Assembly (NCBI GenBank): GCA_024278215.1
Contig: JAJRTR010000096.1
Span: 1 to 22,426 of the forward strand
DNA length: 22,426 nucleotides
Direction: 5' to 3'
Source: a bacterium
GTDB taxonomy: Bacteria; UBP15; UBA6099; JAJRTR01
In this document: one piece after another, positions 1-5,660 of the stretch
How positions within the stretch are numbered: position 1 is the stretch's first letter
Layout of the letters: each line of letters begins with the position of its first letter
Notes under the pieces: model-generated
Seen by the model: the letters and a program-made list of their open reading frames with translations, nothing else
What the model was told of the DNA's origin: nothing
Database searches by the model: none
Made by a program: the position numbers and the translations under genes

Positions 1-157
1 CACGCGCGCCCTCGAGCGGTTTGTCCGGGCCGTATTTCTCCCTCGTGGCCATCAGGCCGGGCATCTCGTGCTCGGCTATCGCTATTTCTTTCCTGCCGAA
101 TTCGGCAAGCGCTATATCCTTAATAACGTAATCCTCTTTTGTCGATGTTGTCGCCAT
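1..157 (-). CDS. ahcY: S-adenosylhomocysteinase, N-terminal part (runs off left edge)
   Basis: This is the first 52 codons of a minus-strand gene cut by the window edge. The translation begins [20 protein letters not shown] and continues with [17 protein letters not shown] and an REKYGP segment. That pattern (KDI.LAE.GRKEI.IAE.EMPGLM) is the conserved N-terminus of S-adenosylhomocysteine hydrolase, which splits SAH to adenosine and homocysteine in the cytoplasmic methylation cycle. The ATG at 155-157 follows a strong GGAGGG ribosome site (165-170) at good spacing. The catalytic and NAD-binding parts lie outside the window. The gene is preceded by an unusually structured leader (189-300) and lies downstream of the XRE-cyclase gene on the same strand, so the two could share a transcript. 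Confidence 0.9.
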   Translation of the reverse strand, partial: MATTSTKEDYVIKDIALAEFGRKEIAIAEHEMPGLMATREKYGPDKPLEGAR

Positions 158-188
158 TCGTATTCCCTCCGTTTTATTATTTACTGAT

Positions 189-300
189 CTTGTGCGAATA
201 CAGATGTTTTGTAAGAATTTCGGGGATATGACCGGAATTTGCCCTTTAATTCCGGATCGCGTCCCCAGAAAATTCTGCACATGTTTCAATAACGCACAAG
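189..300 (-). promoter_or_regulatory. Long interrupted hairpin in the ahcY leader; candidate structured RNA
   Basis: Four nested perfect pairings are visible. CTTGTGCG (189-196) pairs with CGCACAAG (293-300). AGAATTT (214-220) pairs with AAATTCT (270-276). GGGGA (222-226) pairs with TCCCC (262-266). CCGGAATT (232-239) pairs with AATTCCGG (248-255) around an 8-nt loop. Together they make 28 base pairs broken by internal loops. The structure starts 6 nt after the stop codon of the XRE-cyclase gene and ends about 20 nt before the ahcY ribosome site. No U-run follows, so it is not a classical intrinsic terminator. A cis-acting leader is my inference from position. It does not match the SAH or SAM-I riboswitch sequences I can recall, and a palindromic mobile repeat is the alternative. 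Confidence 0.5.
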
Positions 301-305
301 TTCCA

Positions 306-1067
306 TTATTTACACTGGCCGGGTACGCCGGTGTCTGAAGTCCCTTTCGGCTCGAATATCTTCACCGGGTTTCGAGCACCGCGGATTACGGCCTCGCCGC
401 ACTCTTCAAATCTCTCTGCCCCTGCCCGGTCGGCGACTTTCTCCGTAACGCCGATGCCGCCCGCACATTTCTCCGCGATCCATTGCATTGCGATAAACGC
501 CGTGTTCACAGGTTCGCCGATAATGTCTGTATTCGAATAGTCGGGATGCCCGATGATGCCGAGAAATATTTCACCCGTATTCAGGGAAACGACAAGGTCG
601 GGCTGATCGAGTATCTTTTTCGCATAGAGCGCCGCGTCGACGGCGCGTCCGGAATGCCGGGCTCCTGTAAAGAAGCCCAGGAATCCGTCGCCGACATATT
701 TCACCGGCACACCGTCGAACCGCATCACGGCTTCCGTGATCGGGGAAAAAATGCTGTTCACCCAGTCGGCCACCTCGCGCGGCGGCATAGTCGCCGCCCT
801 TACAGCGAAACCGTTGAGCGTGGTGCAGAAAACCGTTGCCTCGAACGTGTCTGTGTGAGCGGAAGTGCCGCCGAGCAGCCATTCGATGCTGACGCCCAGC
901 AGCCCGGCAAGGTCCACAAGCATGGCGATGTCGGGGGCATTTCCACCGCGCTCCCACTTGGAAACCGCCTGCGCGCTTATCTGCAACGCCCTCGCGATGT
1001 CCGACTGCCTGAGCCCGAGTATCTCACGTCTCGATTTTATTCTGGAGCCGAGTTTAGCGATGTCCAT
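306..1067 (-). CDS. XRE-family HTH regulator fused to a degenerate class III nucleotidyl cyclase domain
   Basis: Starting at the ATG at 1065-1067 the product is 253 aa. Residues about 7-60 form a Cro/C1-type helix-turn-helix ([20 protein letters not shown], then KWERG). Residues about 78-245 resemble an adenylate/guanylate cyclase domain: [44 protein letters not shown]. The adenine-contacting Lys (K123) and Asp (D181), one metal-binding Asp (D127) and the catalytic Asn (N188) are present. The first metal Asp is replaced by Thr (T83), and the transition-state Arg by Ile (I192). By the known chemistry of the family it should be poorly active or inactive, so the domain may sense a nucleotide. 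An in-frame ATG at 1187 would add 40 residues, but these run back through the promoter, so I reject it. Confidence 0.8.
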   Translation of the reverse strand: MDIAKLGSRIKSRREILGLRQSDIARALQISAQAVSKWERGGNAPDIAMLVDLAGLLGVSIEWLLGGTSAHTDTFEATVFCTTLNGFAVRAATMPPREVADWVNSIFSPITEAVMRFDGVPVKYVGDGFLGFFTGARHSGRAVDAALYAKKILDQPDLVVSLNTGEIFLGIIGHPDYSNTDIIGEPVNTAFIAMQWIAEKCAGGIGVTEKVADRAGAERFEECGEAVIRGARNPVKIFEPKGTSDTGVPGQCK

Positions 1068-1073
1068 GCTTTT

Positions 1074-1103
1074 ATTGTACAGAGTGCCTGTTACATATTG
1101 CAA
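1074..1103 (-). promoter_or_regulatory. Probable promoter of the XRE-cyclase gene with overlapping palindrome
   Basis: On the minus strand a TTGCAA -35 box (1098-1103) and a TACAAT -10 box (1074-1079) are 18 nt apart. The -10 lies only 6 nt before the ATG, so transcription would start at or next to the start codon, giving an essentially leaderless mRNA. A perfect 10-bp palindrome, TATTGCAATA (1096-1105), covers the -35 box and is a plausible operator for the encoded regulator itself; that is inference. Confidence 0.4.
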
Positions 1104-1105
1104 TA

Positions 1106-1344
1106 ACCGGGTGGTTGAATCAGGTGGCGCAGTTGTTGACAAATGTGGGGCACCCGGGAAGCAAGTTGGTGGATACCATACATTCATAGTATCTCATCAG
1201 AGCCTTGTTTACCCTGCATATTTCACCGATACGGGCTAAAAATCGGGAGAAAGCCATTAATACAAGGCACGGCAAGTGAGTGGTGAGGGAGCATACTGCA
1301 TGTATGTGCCCGATCCCGAAGCGCCTCCGCAACGCAGTAAAATA
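1106..1344. other. Gene-poor stretch upstream of the decayed element
   Basis: No convincing gene is visible. The stretch contains an imperfect hairpin around CATAC-TGCAT-GTATG (about 1288-1302). It also holds most of a 14-mer, ACGCAGTAAAATAG (1332-1345), found again at 4089-4102. A long minus-strand reading frame crosses it, but it has no family resemblance and no ribosome site. It is probably the degraded 5' side of the mobile-element remnant that follows. Confidence 0.35.
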
Positions 1345-1406
1345 GATGTTATCACGATTTTCCGGATTTCTTTGTGAGAAATCCGGGTTGCAAACCGGGC
1401 GCTTCG
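1318..1406. repeat. Nested inverted repeats (strong hairpin)
   Basis: CCGGATTTCT (1362-1371) and AGAAATCCGG (1377-1386) form a perfect 10-bp stem with a 5-nt loop. Outside it, GAAGCGC (1318-1324) pairs with GCGCTTC (1400-1406). No T-run follows on either strand, so it does not look like an intrinsic terminator. It overlaps the decayed protein fragment and may be part of a palindromic repeat inserted there. Confidence 0.5.
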
Positions 1407-1605
1407 CAGCTTCATGCCAGGCAAAACCAGCGTCCAGGTCGGCAGAATCATTAAAAGACTCAGAACCCACGGTATCGTCAAAAAAATCTGCAAGCGTTAC
1501 AAATGCTATCTCACCAGGCTCGGTCTTCGTGTTGTTACTACCACTCTCAAGCTCAGAGAAACTGTTGTCATTCCTTTTCTTAATCTTTTTGGCGCTACCG
1601 TGTGA
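1345..1605 (+). pseudogene. C-terminal remnant of a mobile-element-type protein with a winged-helix-like end
   Basis: Reading from about 1345 gives a frame interrupted by TGA at 1375-1377 and then open to the TGA at 1603-1605. The open part contains VGRIIKRLRTHGIVKKICKR, YKCYLTRLGLRVVTTTLKLR and ETVVIPFLN. This strongly resembles the last 70 residues of a roughly 450-residue, high-copy family whose ends read like RLRTHGLIKKIGHTYKYYLT. Those proteins are usually annotated hypothetical, MarR-like or transposase-like. The N-terminal 380 or so residues are absent, so this is a dead fragment. The family assignment is from memory of the pattern and is moderately sure. No ribosome site precedes the internal ATG at 1414. 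Confidence 0.55.
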
Positions 1606-1623
1606 TTCTATTTTCTTTATCAT

Positions 1624-1657
1624 CTTGCGTAGAATTTCAGTCGCAAGACACTATAAT
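1624..1657 (+). promoter_or_regulatory. Candidate promoter/operator before the GNAT gene
   Basis: A perfect TATAAT (1652-1657) lies 55 nt before the GNAT start codon. Just upstream is an inverted repeat, CTTGCG (1624-1629) with CGCAAG (1642-1647), spaced like an operator. No good -35 box lies at 17 nt, so any promoter here may need an activator. Low confidence. Confidence 0.25.
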
Positions 1658-1712
1658 ATAGGAAACGACCTTATGATTGAATTATAAGGCAGCATGTTAA
1701 GAGGAATATATA

Positions 1713-2330
1713 ATGGCACCAAGTTTAAGAAAATGGTTGACACAGACCATAACTGTCTCACAAAAGCATGAGTTTGCGGAAGGATATGAGCCGCCATTAC
1801 CCGCAACCGCGAACTATCCATTTCAATATATCAAGGAAGTTGAAGTGCACGGTAGAAAAATGAGGTTCAGACCTGTCAGGTCCGACGACGACGACCTGAT
1901 GCTGAATCTTTTCACTACATTTTCAGAGGAAACGATATATCACAGGTTTTTCACTCACGTTACGATGACGCCTTCAAGAGTTAAGCGGTTTACGCATATA
2001 GACTACAGGGATCAGATGGCGATTGTAGCAGTGCATAAAAACGACGGTGAAAGGCAACTTCTGGGCGTAGTCAGATATGCCGCGATGAGAGAGAAAAAAG
2101 GATGGGCGGAAATGGCGATTGTTGTCGGCGATCCGTGGCAGAGGATGGGGATCGGTTCCCGGCTGCTGCGGTACCTGGTAGAAGTTGCCAGGAACGAAGG
2201 TTATGAGGGATTGATCGGATTCGTTCATTACGAAAATCAGGGCGTTGATAAATTGTTCAGGAAGCTTGATATGCCTTTCAAGGAAAAAGATACCGGCACA
2301 GAAGTAATGTATGAAATTCCATTGAAGTAG
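1713..2330 (+). CDS. GNAT-family N-acetyltransferase (Pat-like)
   Basis: This 205-aa protein carries a GCN5-related acetyltransferase fold from about residue 50. Visible marks are RFRPVRSDDDDLMLNLF, the TIYHRFF segment, MAIVVGD and the acetyl-CoA pyrophosphate loop Q143-R-M-G-I-G148, followed by the helix SRLLRYLVEVAR. The order RP..D...L..LF..ETIYHRFF, then HIDYRDQMAIVA, resembles the acetyltransferase domain of bacterial protein acetyltransferases of the Pat/PatZ group, here without the acyl-CoA synthetase part. A protein-lysine substrate is therefore possible but not shown. The first 45 residues are not recognised. GAGGAATATATA before the ATG gives a reasonable ribosome site. The gene ends 3 bp from the convergent hydrolase gene, leaving no room for a separate terminator. 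Confidence 0.8.
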   Translation: MAPSLRKWLTQTITVSQKHEFAEGYEPPLPATANYPFQYIKEVEVHGRKMRFRPVRSDDDDLMLNLFTTFSEETIYHRFFTHVTMTPSRVKRFTHIDYRDQMAIVAVHKNDGERQLLGVVRYAAMREKKGWAEMAIVVGDPWQRMGIGSRLLRYLVEVARNEGYEGLIGFVHYENQGVDKLFRKLDMPFKEKDTGTEVMYEIPLK

Positions 2331-2333
2331 AAT

Positions 2334-3314
2334 TCAATAATCTATTTTATATGTTGTCATGACACCGAGATGGTCAGAAGGGTAGAGCGCATCGGAGTTT
2401 GGCTGGTTGAAACATACGACCGAATCGAGGATTTTTACTTTTATATTGCTTTCCGGTAACCTGTAAAATACAAAATCTATGCGGTTGCGAAAATCCTGTG
2501 TGAAGTCTCCTTTAACCATGCTGACCGGCGATGTATTGCCGTGTTTTTCCGTGTACTCCGCGCCGTGCAGCGTTTTGTACGAGTCGATGAATCCGGCGTC
2601 TTCAATAATATGTATTGTTTCCGAATCGTCGCTGGAGTTCATGTCGCCGGTGAGAAAAGTCAGCAGACCCGCATCGAGTTTATCCGCCATCTCGACAATC
2701 ATACGAGCCTGCGGAGCGCGCACTTCGTCGCCGCCCCTGTTGTGCAGATGAGTGTTGTACATGTCGACGCTGAGTCCTTCGCCGATCTTCACCCGCGCAA
2801 GTAACACAATTCTTCCTTCGTTGATGGCTCTCGATGATTTCTTTTCAATCGGATAGCGGCTGAATATTGCGATTCCTTCTCCATTTATTGCATGAAAACC
2901 TGTCTTGAGTTTTTCATAGAAAGTGTAATGGAGACCTTTTTCGGGTCCGCCTCTTTTATTGATCAACCCCAGCAGGGTTCGCGACTGTCCGATGCCGATG
3001 AGGACCTCTTGCAGCCCGATCAGGTCCGGCTCGAGCCTGACTATTTCATCTGCTATCATGGGAAACCGTTCTTCCCAGTAGTCTTTGTTGTGGCGGATAT
3101 TTATCGTCATAACCTTCAGCGTCGCGGAGTGCGCATTGATTTGTGAAGCAGGATCCCGGGCCGCATTTGCCGTTGCCGAAACAAGCGGAATAAACATCAG
3201 CATCATAATAAATGCGGAAGACATGAAAATATTTTTGACAATTGGCAATGGGAACTGCTTGATAATGTCTTCACGACTTAACGTGTGCAAGTTCGGGATG
3301 TTATCCTTTTTCAT
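2334..3314 (-). CDS. Exported endonuclease/exonuclease/phosphatase (EEP) family hydrolase
   Basis: The 326-aa protein has the full set of EEP-fold motifs: TINIRH (N72), LQEV (E103), YNTHLHN (H189), TGDMNS (D224, N226), RIDFVF (D280) and SDHLGV (D314, H315). These are the metal and catalytic residues of the DNase I/sphingomyelinase superfamily, so it should be a Mg-dependent phosphodiesterase or phosphatase. A hydrophobic stretch at 31-50 ending SATANA looks like a signal peptide, which suggests a periplasmic or secreted enzyme; an internal ATG at 3224 would start exactly at it. Neither start has a clear ribosome site. The 3314 ATG overlaps the upstream gene by 14 nt, consistent with translational coupling. 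The substrate (nucleic acid, lipid or inositol phosphate) cannot be told. Confidence 0.8.
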   Translation of the reverse strand: MKKDNIPNLHTLSREDIIKQFPLPIVKNIFMSSAFIMMLMFIPLVSATANAARDPASQINAHSATLKVMTINIRHNKDYWEERFPMIADEIVRLEPDLIGLQEVLIGIGQSRTLLGLINKRGGPEKGLHYTFYEKLKTGFHAINGEGIAIFSRYPIEKKSSRAINEGRIVLLARVKIGEGLSVDMYNTHLHNRGGDEVRAPQARMIVEMADKLDAGLLTFLTGDMNSSDDSETIHIIEDAGFIDSYKTLHGAEYTEKHGNTSPVSMVKGDFTQDFRNRIDFVFYRLPESNIKVKILDSVVCFNQPNSDALYPSDHLGVMTTYKIDY

Positions 3315-4038
3315 CGTTTCCGGGGAGGTAAAGGATTCGACCGCAACGCTGGCATTTTACTATTTCGTCGTTATATTTGAGACGCTCTATTGTCGCCGCG
3401 CTGACCTCGACGAAACAGCCGTCGCATACGTAATCGTCAACCGAAGCAATCGCGACACCATCGTTTTCCTTCTGTAGTCTCTGGTACAGAGCGAGTAGTT
3501 TCTTATCCTCGAAATTCTTAAACTTCATTCTTTCTTTTTTCAGTTCATCAATCCTTGTGGTGAGTGTTTTCTTTTCTTCTTCTCTTTCCCTGGTAATGTT
3601 CTCGAATTCCTCCTGTATTTCCTCGAGTTGCGCGATGATATCTCTTTTCTTTGTTTCGATATTGTCGAGTTCGATCTGTTTCATTATCTTCTCGTCCTCG
3701 TGTTTTTTCATCAGTTTGCCGATCTGTTCGCGTTTCACCTGAAGTGCCTGAAGCATTTTCGGGTCGGAACTCGACTCGGGCGAAAAGAGTTTTTCCTCGC
3801 AATCTTTTCTGTCCTCGAGATGTTTAACATTTTCGGCGTCAAGCATTTCGATGTCTTTCTTTATCGGTTCTTGTTCCTTATTGTGCTTTTCAAGTCTCGC
3901 TGTCAGCATCTTATGCTTTTTCTGGATAGGAGATTCTTCTTTCTGCAGGATTCTGACTCTCCTGAGATTCTCGATTATCTCATTATCCAGCAACTGCAAC
4001 TCATAAAGTTTCGAAAGCTTCTCTGTCATAGTCGGCAT
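3301..4038 (-). CDS. Coiled-coil protein with C4 zinc ribbon (COG1579/zf-RING_7 type)
   Basis: This 245-aa protein is almost entirely charged alpha-helical coiled coil over residues 5-190, rich in Glu, Lys and Arg. It ends in a zinc ribbon with Cys205-x2-Cys208 and Cys229-x2-Cys232 (YVCDGC and CQRCGRILY). That architecture matches the widespread CT398-like C4-type zinc ribbon family. Its role is poorly defined, and nucleic-acid-linked functions have been suggested. A clear ribosome site (GGAGG, 6 nt before the ATG) and a good promoter at 4113-4141 support the start. It is the first gene of a two-gene minus-strand unit with the EEP hydrolase. Confidence 0.85.
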   Translation of the reverse strand: MPTMTEKLSKLYELQLLDNEIIENLRRVRILQKEESPIQKKHKMLTARLEKHNKEQEPIKKDIEMLDAENVKHLEDRKDCEEKLFSPESSSDPKMLQALQVKREQIGKLMKKHEDEKIMKQIELDNIETKKRDIIAQLEEIQEEFENITREREEEKKTLTTRIDELKKERMKFKNFEDKKLLALYQRLQKENDGVAIASVDDYVCDGCFVEVSAATIERLKYNDEIVKCQRCGRILYLPGNDEKG

Positions 4039-4112
4039 GTTGTTTCCTCCATAGAAACCGCCGGTGGTGTATGTTAACCGCCCGGGTGACGCAGTAAAAT
4101 AGCGTGATCTAA

Positions 4113-4141
4113 AGTATAGTTCTTTAAGGTGTCCTTTTCAA
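4113..4141 (-). promoter_or_regulatory. Sigma-70-type promoter of the zinc-ribbon/EEP operon
   Basis: On the minus strand TTGAAA (4136-4141) and TATACT (4113-4118) are separated by exactly 17 nt. Transcription would begin near 4106, giving a leader of about 67 nt. The 5' end of that leader contains the 14-mer ACGCAGTAAAATAG (4089-4102, plus-strand reading), shared with the gene-poor region near 1332. Confidence 0.5.
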
Positions 4142-4178
4142 TGTTGCGATTTTACATAATCATAAAAGAAAATATTCG

Positions 4179-4207
4179 TTGTCAACAGACGTGGAATGTG
4201 GTAAAAT
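4179..4207 (+). promoter_or_regulatory. Sigma-70-type promoter of the envelope operon
   Basis: TTGTCA (4179-4184) and TAAAAT (4202-4207) are separated by exactly 17 nt, which places the transcription start near 4214. This puts the possible TTG start codon at 4179 inside the -35 box and the ATG at 4212 at or before the transcription start, so it fixes the FliD-like gene start at 4230. It diverges from the zinc-ribbon promoter about 40 bp away. Confidence 0.5.
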
Positions 4208-4229
4208 CCAAATGGGAGAATATACCGTT

Positions 4230-5543
4230 ATGAATCTTATGTCAATAGTGCCTCAATCATTTTTCAGCTTCGGTGATGTACTGTCGGGCGACAGGTCTAT
4301 GACAGGAATTTTCTTCCATGCTTCGCAACAACTTGCTCATCGAAAAGAAACGGACAGGAACGACCTCTTTGTCAACAGAATCAATGCGAGAGTAAGTGAT
4401 CTGAAGGATAAGGCTACAGAGATGTACGATGGGAACCCGGGCAGGAAGCTGTTCGAGGCGCGGGCGGTAAGTTCAGCCAACAACAGGGTAGTCACGGGCG
4501 AGGCGCGCGACAGCGCTTTCCTGTCGAGATTCAATATCAAAGTTAAAAGGACAGCCACATCGCAGGCTGTGGTTTCAGACGTTTTTAAGCGCAGTGAATC
4601 CATGGGCCTGACACGCACCTTCTACGATTTCTCCGTCAACAGGGGCTACGGCGACAGCGAGCGGATACGTGTCAATATCAGGCTGGACGATACGAATAAA
4701 GAGGTTCTGAACAAAGTCGCAGATGCGATAAACGATGCAGGCATAGGGATTTCCGCGGAAGTGCAGGAGAACTTTCAGGCACGCACAGTACGTCTCGAGA
4801 TCGAGGGCATCGACCGGTCGGAAATGAGTTCCATCGCGCTTAAAGACGAAAGCGGCGACCTGCTGAAACGCCTGGGTATCAGCACCAGCCAGTACTCGGA
4901 CAACTCGACCGGTGGCCTGAACCCCGTTGTCGGCGATGCGCTCGTCGAGATAAACGGTCAGGAGTTCACAAGCGATTCCAACAGGATTTATCTGTACGAC
5001 GGCACACTGATATACAATGAAGACTTGGTTTCCACGAAAAATGCGGAAGGCGGTTTCAGAGGCAACTACAGGGCAACATTTGATCTCAAGGGCACCAATA
5101 TTGAAGATATACAGACCGATATCACGAAAGACAACGATAAGATCGCGGCAGGTATTGAAGACTTCTACGGCTCTTTCAACCGGACAATTGATACAATGGA
5201 TTACTCGCCCGTGTTCGCTTACGCGTCGACTTCGAATTATCTCAACAACATTATGGAACGCAACGCGAACGACCTGGCCGACGCCGGAGTGACGAGCGAA
5301 CAGATAAGTGAAAAAGAAAAGGAATACCGCGTGGGAAGTGAGAAGCTTCTCGACAGTTTACGAAACAACTTCAGTGACCTGAAAGATTTATTTGCCGGTG
5401 CAGGTGGAATTGCTCAGAAATCGCTTTTCGGCATCGATAAGCTTACCTTTGCGCCCATGATCGGGTTCAGCATTTTTGAAGCGGACGCAAAACCGACGAA
5501 TTATTTCTACGCTTCGGGATTTCTTTTCGACGGCCACTTCTGA
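4230..5543 (+). CDS. FliD-like (flagellar hook-associated protein 2-like) protein
   Basis: The product is 437 aa from the ATG at 4230, which follows GGGAGA (4213-4218). Several segments match the order of FliD. INARVSDLKDKATEMYD (52-68) is like the first coiled part. SSANNRVVTGEA (81-92), then RFNIKVKRTATSQAVV (100-115), is like the ATSS..V..A..TYTIKV..LA stretch. NKVADAINDAG (161-171) is like LA.AIN. KEYRVGSEKLLDSLRNNFSD, then LKDLFAGAGG (364-393), is like the KL..AL..NP..V..LF.G end. FliD caps growing flagellin filaments. No flagellin, fliS or other flagellar gene is nearby, and the usual N-terminal GLD...LV..LM motif is missing. The last 40 residues are aromatic-rich and unlike FliD. It may be a repurposed surface-filament cap or adhesin. 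No signal peptide is obvious. Confidence 0.6.
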   Translation: MNLMSIVPQSFFSFGDVLSGDRSMTGIFFHASQQLAHRKETDRNDLFVNRINARVSDLKDKATEMYDGNPGRKLFEARAVSSANNRVVTGEARDSAFLSRFNIKVKRTATSQAVVSDVFKRSESMGLTRTFYDFSVNRGYGDSERIRVNIRLDDTNKEVLNKVADAINDAGIGISAEVQENFQARTVRLEIEGIDRSEMSSIALKDESGDLLKRLGISTSQYSDNSTGGLNPVVGDALVEINGQEFTSDSNRIYLYDGTLIYNEDLVSTKNAEGGFRGNYRATFDLKGTNIEDIQTDITKDNDKIAAGIEDFYGSFNRTIDTMDYSPVFAYASTSNYLNNIMERNANDLADAGVTSEQISEKEKEYRVGSEKLLDSLRNNFSDLKDLFAGAGGIAQKSLFGIDKLTFAPMIGFSIFEADAKPTNYFYASGFLFDGHF

Positions 5544-5660
5544 TTTTTCAACTCTATCAAAATTCCATTGAAAAACATGAAATTATTTTATGCGTCGAAG
5601 TGTCGCGATTCAGTATCTCTGGGTATTGTATCCAAAACGGGTCGACCGGAGTTTTATTAC

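Noticed and set aside
1362-1386. Strong hairpin considered as a rho-independent terminator
   Set aside because: No U-run follows on either strand.
1120-1623. 167-codon minus-strand frame across the gene-poor region
   Set aside because: It runs antisense to the mobile-element fragment and through the hairpin, overlaps the regulator promoter, has no ribosome site and shows no domain. Probably a repeat-derived spurious frame.
2331-2333. Possible bidirectional terminator between the GNAT gene and the EEP hydrolase
   Set aside because: Only 3 bp separate the convergent stop codons, and no stem-loop with a T-run is visible there.
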